Assembly (NCBI GenBank): GCA_023392285.1
Contig: JAEVZK010000081.1
Span: 1-55,133, forward strand
From: Armatimonadota bacterium
Lineage (GTDB): Bacteria > Armatimonadota > Fimbriimonadia > Fimbriimonadales > Fimbriimonadaceae
Length of the DNA stretch: 55,133 nt
Direction of reading: 5' to 3'
Shown here: one piece after another, positions 39,031-47,648 of the stretch
How positions within the stretch are numbered: the stretch's first letter is position 1
Layout: every line of letters begins with the position of its first letter
Program-made: the position numbers and the translations under genes
The notes under the pieces: generated by a model
Seen by the model: only the letters and a program-made list of their open reading frames with translations
The model's database searches: none
Told to the model about the DNA's origin: nothing

Positions 39031-40848
39031 TTACTTCTTTACGAACTTCCTCTTTGTTTTATCGAACCCAAGCTCAACCTTCTTCGCGTCGAAGTGCCAG
39101 ACAGGCGATCCGGATCGCTGATAGAAGCATTGATAGCTCGAGAGTAGGGAAGCCACTAAACGACGACTGGATCGGCGCACGACGTTAACCTCGGCCAGGA
39201 TCGTAAGGTAATCCGCTCCCTTTGGCCAGTGCCCCATGACTTCCTGAAGAATTTCAAGAGTGGTCATGCCCTCGGCGCGAGTTCCGAGCTCGCGGAGTTC
39301 CTCGATTCGTTGACTGGAGATATAGACGATCGGGTCCGGCTGATCCATCCATTCAAAGTCAAACACGTTCGGCTTGCTGGTCTTCGTGAGGGTAAAGACG
39401 GCACCGCTTTCCACCGGCTGTTCGAACCACCAGTCGAACAGGTTGTACATGAGTCTTGCTTCCGTATTGATCCAGACCTGCAACTCTCGACCTGAAGGAT
39501 CGACGAAAATCGCTTCCTGAATCTTGGGTTCTTGGTCGAGCCATCCTGTAGGAATCTGAGCAAGCGGGAAAGTGCCCAATTCGCGGTGAATCGACTTGAG
39601 CACCAGCCGAAGCTGCTCCGGCATATTTTTAGGCGCGGGCAGAATATCTTCGTCGAGAACGTCGGTGGCAAGCGGGTGTGACAGCAACTTGCGGAGCGAA
39701 GAACTGAGACCATCGTCAGTCAGTTCGACGTCGATCAGGTCGCCGTTCTCGTCCACCTGAGTCGTTTCCACGAATTGGAATGGCTCGGGAACTTCGTTGA
39801 TGAAGTCCGGCTCCATTCCAAGCTTCTGGAATCGATCGCCGCCGACCCAAACAATGTTATTACTGGACTTCAGCGCGGCCATCAGGTTGGCCATATCATC
39901 TGGGAAGGTCTTGTTGCTGGGCGTAATCTCGTAATTTTCTTCGAGCAGCTTCGTGGCCGTGACCGAACCCGCAGCGGCGGCGATCTTGGCGGCCATCAGT
40001 TTTGCATCATCAGGCTTGATTTCGATTGGGGCAGCGTCGTCAACGTCGACCTGCGGAGCCAGGCGGTCAGCCAGTTTGACGGCGATATTCACCCACTTCT
40101 TCGCATCAGCTGCCGGATAGATCTTGCCATCGGGAGCATAGATGTAGCCATCCACCCGAATCGCCTGAGTGTAAAAGTCTCGCGTGTTGAAGATAAGGAT
40201 GGATCGAGGATCATCGCTGTTCATCCCTTTCCAAAACGCCGCACCAAGGACCTTCAAATTGACCGGCGCAGTCGCTTTGACCGCCTTTTCCACTGCATCG
40301 GGAGCTCGAAAATCAAAGTCAGAGCCGAGCTTGTTAAAGACTTCCTCGACCTCTGCCGCGTTGACCCCGTTGGTCGCCAAGGCGCGATCGAAATTCTCAT
40401 CCGTTGCCACAAACCCCCATTTCGTCAGGGAGATCAGGTCATTGGCAATTACGAAGGAGGAATCGTTCGTCGCAAGGCGCTCCACGAGTGGACGGACGGT
40501 GCTCTCGTCGGCTCTACGGATGCGGCACATCTCCTGCACCACCAGTTCAACCGGCATCGGACCGTTATATGCGTCGATCACGACTTCCATCGCTTGGGCA
40601 AATGGCCGTCCCGATCCGCTCAGCCGAGCGGCTGGGATCCAGCGGCGCTCGTGGTAAGCAAATCGCTCTGGGTTGGAAGCGAGCAGGGAGCGAACCGTGG
40701 CGAGTCCAATTCCCTCGTTGGAGAGCTTATCGGCAAGTTCACCGAGTTTCACTGCCGACTCCATGATGGTCAGCTTTTCGAGAATGAGGCGATCGACGTA
40801 AGAACGTGCGAACTGCTCTTCCGGCTTGATTTCAATTGTTTTTGCCAA
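39031..40848 (-). CDS. Large protein of unknown function
   Basis: A 605-aa protein that I could not assign to a family. The start was set at the TTG at 40848 behind AGAGGA; a GTG at 40884 is the alternative. Residues about 15-140 look like two tandem winged-helix-type modules (LGELADKLSNEGIGLATVRSLL, then VELVVQEMCRIRRADESTVRPLV). The middle (about 190-350) is mixed, with WKGMNSDDPRSILIF and a Lys/Asp-rich linker. A second helix-turn-helix-like region lies near the end (MTTLEILQEVMGHWPKGADYLTIL). It contains no transmembrane segment or signal peptide. It may be a DNA-associated or regulatory protein, but this is a guess. Confidence 0.6.
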   Translation of the reverse strand: MAKTIEIKPEEQFARSYVDRLILEKLTIMESAVKLGELADKLSNEGIGLATVRSLLASNPERFAYHERRWIPAARLSGSGRPFAQAMEVVIDAYNGPMPVELVVQEMCRIRRADESTVRPLVERLATNDSSFVIANDLISLTKWGFVATDENFDRALATNGVNAAEVEEVFNKLGSDFDFRAPDAVEKAVKATAPVNLKVLGAAFWKGMNSDDPRSILIFNTRDFYTQAIRVDGYIYAPDGKIYPAADAKKWVNIAVKLADRLAPQVDVDDAAPIEIKPDDAKLMAAKIAAAAGSVTATKLLEENYEITPSNKTFPDDMANLMAALKSSNNIVWVGGDRFQKLGMEPDFINEVPEPFQFVETTQVDENGDLIDVELTDDGLSSSLRKLLSHPLATDVLDEDILPAPKNMPEQLRLVLKSIHRELGTFPLAQIPTGWLDQEPKIQEAIFVDPSGRELQVWINTEARLMYNLFDWWFEQPVESGAVFTLTKTSKPNVFDFEWMDQPDPIVYISSQRIEELRELGTRAEGMTTLEILQEVMGHWPKGADYLTILAEVNVVRRSSRRLVASLLSSYQCFYQRSGSPVWHFDAKKVELGFDKTKRKFVKK

Positions 40849-41118
40849 GTGGGGATTCCTCTGCAGATGTCGAGACCAAAGCACGACAAGAAGGCGCGAG
40901 ATGGCTCACGCGAATCAGTATTTTACCCGTTCGGAGCACCAAAATATTTGCTGTTCGCCCATCACTGTGGGGTGAGGTGCCTACCAAACTCTAGGAGGCT
41001 CTGTCTAGCTTGCCGAATGAAAGAGCTGCCGTGGTGGCAGCGACTGCAGATGCATCATTTTATAAATCGAGACCTAATTTCAGGGCTCAATTTCCCGCGT
41101 CTCCTATATCATATAGCC

Positions 41119-41787
41119 ATGAAGCGAGCGTTCACGCTGATCGAGCTTTTGGTAGTTATCGCAATCATTGCGATCCTGGCTGCCATTCTGTTTCCCGTTT
41201 TTGCAAGGGCCAAAGCAGCAGCGAAGAAGACCGCATGCCTTCAAAACCTTCATCAAATTGGGCTTTCGATCGTCACGTACATGAACGATTACGATGATGT
41301 GTTTCCACATGCGATCGATGCGTCGGATCGTTACGCCCCCGAAATCTGGGCGGCTTCTCCCGACTTCCAAGCTGAAATACCGCACATGCCCCTGCTGAGC
41401 GAGGTGCTCCAGCAGTACCTCAAGAGCAAGGATGTTTTTCACTGCCCAAGTGACACGGGGACTCAGATGCTCGACAATCACTATCCGGTGCAATTCCAGA
41501 CCGCACCATCGATGTACAGCGTGTATCAGTCGAGTTATTTCTTCCGAACAGAGATCGCTTTTCGTGCCTTTACCCAAACCGGATTTATGCTGCCAGCCTC
41601 CGTGAATGTTCTATTCGACGGGGCCGGGCACTGGCACGGAAGTTCGCGAGCCCTTGCGCCCAGCGATGATCCCAATACTTACTTCAATCTGCTCAAAGAA
41701 TATCGGTACAACACCCTCTTTGGTGATTTCCACGCAAAATCGCTACCCTATGCCCAGCTGCAGCAGGCTTGGGCAGTTCAACTCTAA
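41119..41787 (+). CDS. Prepilin-type N-terminal methylation protein (DUF1559-like)
   Basis: A 222-aa protein starting at ATG 41119; a longer open frame upstream is not coding. The N-terminus MKRAFTLIELLVVIAIIAI is a classical type IV prepilin signal (cleavage expected before F with a Glu at +5). The rest is a pseudopilin body (ACLQNLHQIGLSIVTYMNDYDDVFPH is typical for DUF1559-type G/H-like proteins). Such proteins are exported by a type II secretion or type IV pilus machine. The ending FGDFHAKSLPY resembles the H-x9-DG end of the family. No pilus genes are nearby. Confidence 0.9.
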   Translation: MKRAFTLIELLVVIAIIAILAAILFPVFARAKAAAKKTACLQNLHQIGLSIVTYMNDYDDVFPHAIDASDRYAPEIWAASPDFQAEIPHMPLLSEVLQQYLKSKDVFHCPSDTGTQMLDNHYPVQFQTAPSMYSVYQSSYFFRTEIAFRAFTQTGFMLPASVNVLFDGAGHWHGSSRALAPSDDPNTYFNLLKEYRYNTLFGDFHAKSLPYAQLQQAWAVQL

Positions 41788-41848
41788 ACAGCGCGGGTTG
41801 ATCCGATCAAATTTCGAGTTTGCTCGTCCAATTTGGTAGGAGATTTAG

Positions 41849-42649
41849 ATGAGAAAGCTCGCAACACTTCTGCTGGTTGTCGTATCCGCCATCGCCATCG
41901 GGCAAGAGGTCATTGTCAACGGCAATGCCGGTCTCAATGCTGATTCGTCTTACAACCGGCTTTATTCTACGAAGACCGTAAAGACCTTCAAGGGCGTGGT
42001 CACGGGAATACAATCCGCACCTCCGATGAACGGAGTTGGCAATGTGGTCACCTATGTCGTGAAAGCTCAAAATGGAGGCACCGCCATTGTCGATGTGGGC
42101 CCCGAATGGTTCGTGAACAACCAGAAAACCCGAATCAAGATGAAGGATCGAGTCCAGGTGACAGGGTCGAAGGTGCTGGTCGATGGGCGCGGCATTATTA
42201 TCGCGGAAATGATCGTCAAGGAAAAAGGCAAGGAAGTGCTGACGCTTCGAGCTCCAGATGGCCGACCTTATTGGGATGCGGTGGCAGGCTCCAGTTATGT
42301 TGAGCCTTCAAATGTCGACACCCGTGTTCTCGCAGGGCAAATTATTCGATTCGGAACGTTCCAGGATGGAACAGCCGGTCTGGTTGAAACCCTAACCCTT
42401 CGCACCGACGAAGGCGATGTGATGGTTGCGCTCGCTCCGGACTGGTACCTCAAGCGTCAAGATATGCAAGTCGCTCTCGGAGACAACATCCGAATCTACA
42501 CCTACAACACCAATGCGGTGCCCGTACAGACGGGTAACGGGTTGCCCGGCTCACCGATCGTGTATGCAACGAACGTCTACCGCGGCGGGAACGTGATTCT
42601 TCTGCGAAACGGCGATGGCAGTCCGCGGTGGTATCCAATCGGCCGGTGA
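41849..42649 (+). CDS. Exported protein with two similar beta domains
   Basis: A 266-aa protein with a signal peptide (about residues 1-19) behind a TAGGAG Shine-Dalgarno. The mature protein looks like two copies of one beta-rich unit: GTFQD or GVVTG turns, then VDVGPEWFV / VALAPDWYL, then IKMKDRVQVTG / VALGDNIRIYT, and the endings LRAPDGRPYWD / LRNGDGSPRWYP. The pattern is OB-fold-like. The function is unknown. An AGCTCCGGT hairpin downstream (42679-42706) is the likely 3' boundary. Confidence 0.65.
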   Translation: MRKLATLLLVVVSAIAIGQEVIVNGNAGLNADSSYNRLYSTKTVKTFKGVVTGIQSAPPMNGVGNVVTYVVKAQNGGTAIVDVGPEWFVNNQKTRIKMKDRVQVTGSKVLVDGRGIIIAEMIVKEKGKEVLTLRAPDGRPYWDAVAGSSYVEPSNVDTRVLAGQIIRFGTFQDGTAGLVETLTLRTDEGDVMVALAPDWYLKRQDMQVALGDNIRIYTYNTNAVPVQTGNGLPGSPIVYATNVYRGGNVILLRNGDGSPRWYPIGR

Positions 42650-42678
42650 CTTAGATCGTTGATTCGATTCGTCTCCCA

Positions 42679-42706
42679 AGCTCCGGTTCGGTCCTGGACC
42701 GGAGCT
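42679..42706. other. Hairpin downstream of the duplicated-domain gene
   Basis: A perfect 9-bp stem (AGCTCCGGT/ACCGGAGCT, 10-nt loop) in the 134-bp interval before the ABC ATPase gene. No T run follows, so it may be a processing or weak termination hairpin. Confidence 0.4.
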
Positions 42707-42783
42707 GAACATTTGCCCGTCTCGCTAACCTGATTGGACGCTTGACCGCGTATAATGGCTTGACGCTTCGGGAGTTTTCTTAA

Positions 42784-43971
42784 TTGGCGGGAGTTACTTT
42801 CAACGACATATCCAAGATCTTCGGCAAAGATGTCCACGCTGTCGATCAACTCAATCTCGAGATTAAGGACAAGGAGTTTATGGTCCTCGTCGGACCGTCT
42901 GGATGCGGCAAAACTACCGCGTTGCGGATGGTTGCCGGGCTAGAAGAAGCGAGTTCGGGCGACATCATGATTGGTGACCGACGGGTGAACGATGTGCCCC
43001 CGAAAGATCGCGATATTGCGATGGTGTTTCAGAATTACGCGCTGTATCCGCACATGAACGTGTACGATAACATCGCATTCGGGCTTCGACTGCGCGAGCT
43101 GAAGAGCTTTTTCTGGCAAATCACGCACTGGAGCGAAGCTCAAAAGATCCGAGCGGACATCGATGTTCGAGTCAAAGAAGTGGCGAAGATGCTGGATATC
43201 GACCGCTATCTTGGACGTCGGCCCAAGGAACTCTCCGGCGGCCAGCGACAGCGGGTGGCGCTGGCGCGCGCCATCGTCCGCAAGCCCAAAGTCTTCCTGA
43301 TGGATGAGCCATTGTCTAACCTCGATGCGAAACTTCGTATCCAGACGCGGGCCGAGCTGATCCGTCTACATCGTGCGCTTGGGATCACGACGATTTACGT
43401 GACCCATGATCAGGTGGAAGCCATGACGATGGGGCAAAGAATGGCTATCATGCGTGATGGCAAGCTCCAGCAGTGCGATGTGCCAGAAACTGTCTACAAC
43501 TTTCCCGCAAACAAATTTGTCGCTGGCTTCATCGGCTCTCCTCCGATGAACTTTATTGATGCTAAAATTCTCGATGGATTTGTTGACGCAGGGCCGCTGA
43601 AGCTGCCGCTCAACGAGGGCCATCCCGCACGAGCAAAGAAGAATGAGCCGGTGATTCTCGGCATCCGGCCAGAAATGATTTTTGATAAAGAACTGCCAGG
43701 CTCCCTGGATTCGAGTAATTCGCACCCGTTCAAGGCTCGGGTCGAGGTACTGGAGCCGCTCGGGCCGGAATATGTGGCCTACCTAAAGGTGGGTGAGCAT
43801 AACATCATCGCAACGATCGATACTGGAACTGCGATCCGGGAAGGGGACGAGGCCGAGTTTCTCATCAACCTCGATGCGCTACACCTCTTCGATGCCGAAA
43901 CGGAGCAGGCGATTCGGCCATCGGCGCGCCAGAGTGAGGCCGGAGCCTCACCCGTTGGCAGCACCTCTTAG
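42784..43971 (+). CDS. ABC transporter ATPase, MalK/UgpC/MsmX type
   Basis: A 395-aa ATP-binding subunit of a sugar-type importer. Walker A is GPSGCGKTT (about residues 39-47), the Q-loop is FQNYALYPH, the signature is LSGGQRQR and Walker B is VFLMDEPLSNLDAKL; the H-loop is VTHDQ. The C-terminal regulatory TOBE-type domain is present. There is a short extra segment between Q-loop and signature (RELKSFFWQITHWSEAQ). The start is a TTG at 42784 with GGGAG upstream. There is no permease or binding protein nearby, so it probably serves several importers, like MsmX. Confidence 0.93.
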   Translation: MAGVTFNDISKIFGKDVHAVDQLNLEIKDKEFMVLVGPSGCGKTTALRMVAGLEEASSGDIMIGDRRVNDVPPKDRDIAMVFQNYALYPHMNVYDNIAFGLRLRELKSFFWQITHWSEAQKIRADIDVRVKEVAKMLDIDRYLGRRPKELSGGQRQRVALARAIVRKPKVFLMDEPLSNLDAKLRIQTRAELIRLHRALGITTIYVTHDQVEAMTMGQRMAIMRDGKLQQCDVPETVYNFPANKFVAGFIGSPPMNFIDAKILDGFVDAGPLKLPLNEGHPARAKKNEPVILGIRPEMIFDKELPGSLDSSNSHPFKARVEVLEPLGPEYVAYLKVGEHNIIATIDTGTAIREGDEAEFLINLDALHLFDAETEQAIRPSARQSEAGASPVGSTS

Positions 43972-44627
43972 TGCCTGATGAACTGATAGTAGCGTTGGCC
44001 GTTCTTGGTGACGGTCCTCCGATCGTACCGGTGTCCATCTCGGTAGAAATAAGGCTGACTGAAGAAGTAAGCCCTTCCTCGCTGCAGTGAACTCTGGCTC
44101 TTGCGATCTTGCTCGTAGCGATAAAGCGAGTACAGCGCCCCGGCGGCTCCTGCGAAGGTGAGGGTGTTGTCCTTCTTTAGCAGTCCGAGAACTCCAACGA
44201 GGCCCGCGCCGATAGCGAGGTTGCGCCACTCATTCTTGGTTTGCTGTCGTCGGTCTATTTCACGTTGGGTGCTCGATCCGCGATAGAAATTCGGGTTCTG
44301 GTGCCTTATATCGGCTTCATAGATTTGACGTTGGCGTCTGCGGTCTGCTTCGCGTCTGGACTCCATGTCCCTTCGCAAGCGTTCCTGGCGGGCGCGGTCT
44401 TCTTCGAATCTACGCCTGTCGTCTTGCTGGCGACGATCGTCGTGTCTCCGATCCTTGTCCCACCCTTTATTATCTTTGCGATTCTTTGGTGGCTTCGGCT
44501 TCGAGTTACGGTCATGTTTGCCTTGATCGTGCCTACCTGGTCCTCGTTGCGCAGACGCGGAAATCGGTGCAAACGTCAACGCGGTCAATGCGAGTCCGGT
44601 TAAAACTGTTCCAAATGTGTTTTTCAT
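43968..44627 (-). CDS. Exported Arg/Asp-rich protein
   Basis: A 219-aa protein with a signal peptide (about residues 1-26, ending ASA-Q). Residues about 28-130 are a low-complexity, highly charged stretch (Arg, Asp, Lys, Gln; WDKDRRHDDRRQQDDRRRF), probably a charged helix. A short hydrophobic segment follows (IGAGLVGVLGLL), and the C-terminus is Tyr/Arg-rich (YFFSQPYFYRDGHRYDRR). The function is not recognised. It overlaps the ABC ATPase stop by 4 bp. Confidence 0.6.
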   Translation of the reverse strand: MKNTFGTVLTGLALTALTFAPISASAQRGPGRHDQGKHDRNSKPKPPKNRKDNKGWDKDRRHDDRRQQDDRRRFEEDRARQERLRRDMESRREADRRRQRQIYEADIRHQNPNFYRGSSTQREIDRRQQTKNEWRNLAIGAGLVGVLGLLKKDNTLTFAGAAGALYSLYRYEQDRKSQSSLQRGRAYFFSQPYFYRDGHRYDRRTVTKNGQRYYQFIRH

Positions 44628-44824
44628 TTGAACCTCCTGTGGGTATACGGTTCAGACCTTAGAGTTGGTCACACTATTTGGACGCCAAAGTTATGAAGTT
44701 TGGGTGAGCTTATCGGCCCGAGGCTTCTCATAGCGAGTGAGTTGGGGCGAAAGTGAACCCTATGGGAGGTGCCGCCATTAGCTAGCAAGCACACTCCCAC
44801 TTGGCAACGTAGATGATGACGTCG

Positions 44825-45889
44825 CTATTTCTTGTCGATCGAGACTAATTCCAGCTCAAAAACAAGCGTAGCGTTCGGCGGGATTACGCCTCCCGCGCCT
44901 TTTGCACCATAGCCGAGATCAGCGGGAATGGTCACGGTCCGCTTGCCTCCTACTTTCATGCCCGAAATTCCAAGATCAAAGCCTTTGATCACCTGACCTG
45001 AGCCCAAGGTAACGGTCAGGGGCTGGCCTCGATCCAAGCTGCTGTCGAACTTCTTCCCATCGGGGAACTTACCGGTGTAATGAACGTGGACGGTGTCTCC
45101 ATCTTTGGCTTCGGGACCCGTTCCTTTGACCGTGTCTTCTATCTTGAGCAATTTAATATCCTTCTTTCGTTGTTCTGCGAGTTCGGCCTTGGTCTTGATG
45201 CCGACAGCTTCGATCTCGAAAATCAGTGTGGAATGAGCCGGAATTGGGCCAGCCGGCACATCTCCGTAACCCATGTTCGGCGGAATCGTAATTTTACGCT
45301 TCTCTCCCGCTTTGATGTCCTTCAACCCTTCGGTAAAACCTTGAATCAGCTTGGTTCTGCCAACAATCACAGGAATCGGAGTCTGTCGAGTGTAGCTCTC
45401 ATCGAAAACCACACCGTTCAAGAACGTTCCTCGGTAATTGACGTCAACAAGATCCCCGGCAACCGCGCTCGGGCCTTTCCCTTCGGCGATGCGCTCCACC
45501 TTTAAATCCTCCTTATCGCCAGGGTGCTCGACTTTAAGAAGATCGACTTCGAAAGTTAGAGTGGATTTGGCAGGAATTTCCCCAACTTGGCTATCGCCAT
45601 AAGCCAGATCGGGAGGGATGACCAACTTTCGCTTTCCGCCGACCTTCATCCCGGTGAATCCTTCTTCCCAGCCCTTGATGACCTGCCCGGCACCGATGGT
45701 AAACACAAACGGAGCCTTGCCTTTGCTGCTATCGAACTGTTTGCCATCTGGCAACGTGCCCACATATTCGACAGTGACGATATCGTTCGGTTTGGCTTCC
45801 GCGCCAGTTCCAGTCGTCAGATCGGTGATTTGGACCTTGGACCCTTGAAAAAATAAAGCCACCGAAACGGCGGCCGCAAGTAGAGACAT
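44825..45889 (-). CDS. Exported triple-FKBP peptidyl-prolyl isomerase
   Basis: A 354-aa protein with a hydrophobic N-terminus (about residues 1-15) and three tandem FKBP domains: roughly 18-110, 117-215 and 245-352. Each has the strands D-x-V-x-V-x-Y-x-G and the hinge (V/L)-I-x-G-(W/F), then K-x-x-G-x-(K)-R-x-(V/I)-x-I-P. Domain 1 and domain 3 keep the Trp or Phe and the Tyr and Asp expected for activity; domain 2 (TKLIQGFTEGLKD) is more divergent. It probably acts as a periplasmic foldase or chaperone. Confidence 0.9.
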   Translation of the reverse strand: MSLLAAAVSVALFFQGSKVQITDLTTGTGAEAKPNDIVTVEYVGTLPDGKQFDSSKGKAPFVFTIGAGQVIKGWEEGFTGMKVGGKRKLVIPPDLAYGDSQVGEIPAKSTLTFEVDLLKVEHPGDKEDLKVERIAEGKGPSAVAGDLVDVNYRGTFLNGVVFDESYTRQTPIPVIVGRTKLIQGFTEGLKDIKAGEKRKITIPPNMGYGDVPAGPIPAHSTLIFEIEAVGIKTKAELAEQRKKDIKLLKIEDTVKGTGPEAKDGDTVHVHYTGKFPDGKKFDSSLDRGQPLTVTLGSGQVIKGFDLGISGMKVGGKRTVTIPADLGYGAKGAGGVIPPNATLVFELELVSIDKK

Positions 45890-45949
45890 TTTTTGAGCGT
45901 ACCTCCAGGCGTTTGTACGCCCAGAGATTCGACGCTTGGAGCGAGCAGA

Positions 45950-46774
45950 TTATCGCGCCTTTTTCTTCTTAGTCGCCACGGGTTTCGCAGCTTCCGCAAA
46001 CTTCAGGTTGTCCAATGCGATCGTGATTTCCTTTCTCGCAGCATTGTAGGTGATGCTGTACGAACCGGGATAGTAGCCGCTCAGCTCGTAAGCTTTCGCC
46101 ACCGGGAGATTCTGAGAAAAATCCGGCTTCGAATCCAGAAAGGCTTTCGTGACCATGGGCTCCCAAAAAGCGGTTTTGCCGTTGTAGGTGCCGAACAACA
46201 TTGTCGAGGTGAATGGCTTTCCGCCGAGTTCGGGAGCGAGGGCGGGACTAATCCAGTGCGCCCCCATATTGGGAACAATCGTATCTGGCGGCAAGAAAAA
46301 TCCGGCCGGAACGAATTGTGGGGCTGGCTTCTTTTGGCAGCGCGCGAGGTCAGCGCCAGTAGCCGTGATACCGCTCACGGTTTCTTTCGAGATCGTGAAA
46401 AAGTGAAAGTCGAAGTGAGGCTTATCGTAAAGAGGTGCAGGAGGATGTCCTACCGGATTCCATTCCATCTCAACGTGATCGAACGGGTAATTGCGAACCT
46501 CCTTCGGGAGTTCCAGCTTCCATGATTCCATCGGCATCGCGTCCTTGATGTCCTCGACACTGGGCAAGCCTTCCAGGGCGCTCTCAGTAAGCGTAATGCC
46601 GATCGATTCCGGCTTCTTCGTCTTCTTATCGAACTTTGCCCAGGTAAACGCCATGCCGTTTCCGACGGCAACGGGGGTACCGAACACATAACCTTTCTTG
46701 CAATTCGGGCAAGCGGTCGCACTCGCGGTAGCCAATCCAATGGCAATGACCATCCATGTAATTTTCTCGTTCAT
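45950..46774 (-). CDS. Exported protein, possibly DUF5602/TTHB210-like
   Basis: A 274-aa protein starting at ATG 46774, with a signal peptide (about 1-21) and CPNCKKGYVFG immediately after it. The body contains PHFDFHFFTIS (a His-x-Asp-x-His pattern) and FVPAGFFLPPDTIVPNMGAHW, which resemble the TTHB210-like domain of exported proteins. This assignment comes from memory and is moderately certain. The C-terminus is Lys-rich (ATKKKKAR). It may be a metal-binding protein of the cell surface. Confidence 0.65.
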   Translation of the reverse strand: MNEKITWMVIAIGLATASATACPNCKKGYVFGTPVAVGNGMAFTWAKFDKKTKKPESIGITLTESALEGLPSVEDIKDAMPMESWKLELPKEVRNYPFDHVEMEWNPVGHPPAPLYDKPHFDFHFFTISKETVSGITATGADLARCQKKPAPQFVPAGFFLPPDTIVPNMGAHWISPALAPELGGKPFTSTMLFGTYNGKTAFWEPMVTKAFLDSKPDFSQNLPVAKAYELSGYYPGSYSITYNAARKEITIALDNLKFAEAAKPVATKKKKAR

Positions 46775-46827
46775 CGTGAAATTTCTCCACCGAAGAGATT
46801 GGCAGGGCTGCAACAGAACTGCAATGG

Positions 46828-46855
46828 CCTAGGACTGACCGCCTAGGACCGAAGA
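46828..46855. repeat. Short 7/14-bp periodic stretch
   Basis: The sequence reads CCTAGGA CTGACCG CCTAGGA CCGAAGA, i.e. a period of 14 made of two 7-bp halves. It abuts the aldolase stop. It is weaker than the arrays at 11103 and 52009 but has the same period. Confidence 0.5.
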
Positions 46856-47488
46856 CTAAAGAGACCCATTCAGCTTGCTCATCAGAGCATCGAACGCATA
46901 AGGGGGCATGGGAATCGTTTTGCCTAGCAGCTTCGAAATCATGAGCATTTGGGCCACCCGCTCAAGCGTTTCCATCCGATAGAGTGCATCCCAAACATCC
47001 TTGCCCATCGTGGCGGCTCCGTGGTGACTCAACAGAAAAGTCTTATGATCGGGGATCAGGGGGACGAGATTATCCGGAACCTCGTGCGTGCCGGGCAGGC
47101 TGAAGTTGACGGTGGCGACGCTGCCGAGCACGTACATGGATTCCGGCAGAACGTCGTCGGGTATGTCTTCGCCTGCGAGGGTGAACGCGGTTGCGATTGG
47201 AGGGTGGGCGTGGATGACGGCTTGACAGTCCTTTCGATCCTGAAGAATGCGCAGATGAAGCTTGATTTCGGAGCTTGGGACACCGTCCCCCACGGGATTT
47301 CCGGCGTTGTCGATGACGACGAGATCTCTAGGCTGCATATGGCCTTTGCTCAAGCCGCTTGGTGTGCAAAGGATCCTCTGCGAACTCAGTCGGACAGAAA
47401 TATTTCCTTCCGTGGCACCAATCAGGTTCTTTGCCCAGAGCCGGCGTCCGACTTCGCAAATTTCCGCCCGTAGCTTCAGGTCATTCAT
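46856..47488 (-). CDS. Class II aldolase/adducin family protein
   Basis: A 210-aa zinc-dependent aldolase-like protein (fuculose-1-phosphate, rhamnulose-1-phosphate or methylthioribulose-phosphate type). Motifs: NISVRLSSQRILCTPSG, SSEIKLHLRI with the catalytic Glu, AVIHAHPPIAT (zinc His pair) and SHHGAATMG (third His). The start was set at ATG 47488; the longer frame is less likely. The substrate cannot be read. Confidence 0.88.
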   Translation of the reverse strand: MNDLKLRAEICEVGRRLWAKNLIGATEGNISVRLSSQRILCTPSGLSKGHMQPRDLVVIDNAGNPVGDGVPSSEIKLHLRILQDRKDCQAVIHAHPPIATAFTLAGEDIPDDVLPESMYVLGSVATVNFSLPGTHEVPDNLVPLIPDHKTFLLSHHGAATMGKDVWDALYRMETLERVAQMLMISKLLGKTIPMPPYAFDALMSKLNGSL

Positions 47489-47612
47489 GGGCACCCCCAC
47501 TTTCTCGCGCACGCACAAATGGGGGCAGGCAAGGGAAGGCGCGATTCCACGCATGAAGTATGGCTGGTAATGTGCACGACCATCACGGGAGCAAGGCGAC
47601 CGAGAGCCTTCT

Positions 47613-47641
47613 TGCCACCTGAGCGTCGAACTCAGGTGGCA
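47613..47641. other. Hairpin between the MutL-type gene and the aldolase gene
   Basis: A perfect 11-bp stem (TGCCACCTGAG/CTCAGGTGGCA, 7-nt loop) lies in the interval after the minus-strand MutL-type gene. There is no T run; it may end that transcript or stabilise its 3' end. Confidence 0.45.
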
Positions 47642-47648
47642 GATCTTA

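Noticed and set aside
39775..41118. Long plus-strand open frame upstream of the prepilin start
   Set aside because: It is antisense to the 605-aa gene, which has much better amino-acid composition and a Shine-Dalgarno. The prepilin signal at 41119 defines the real start.
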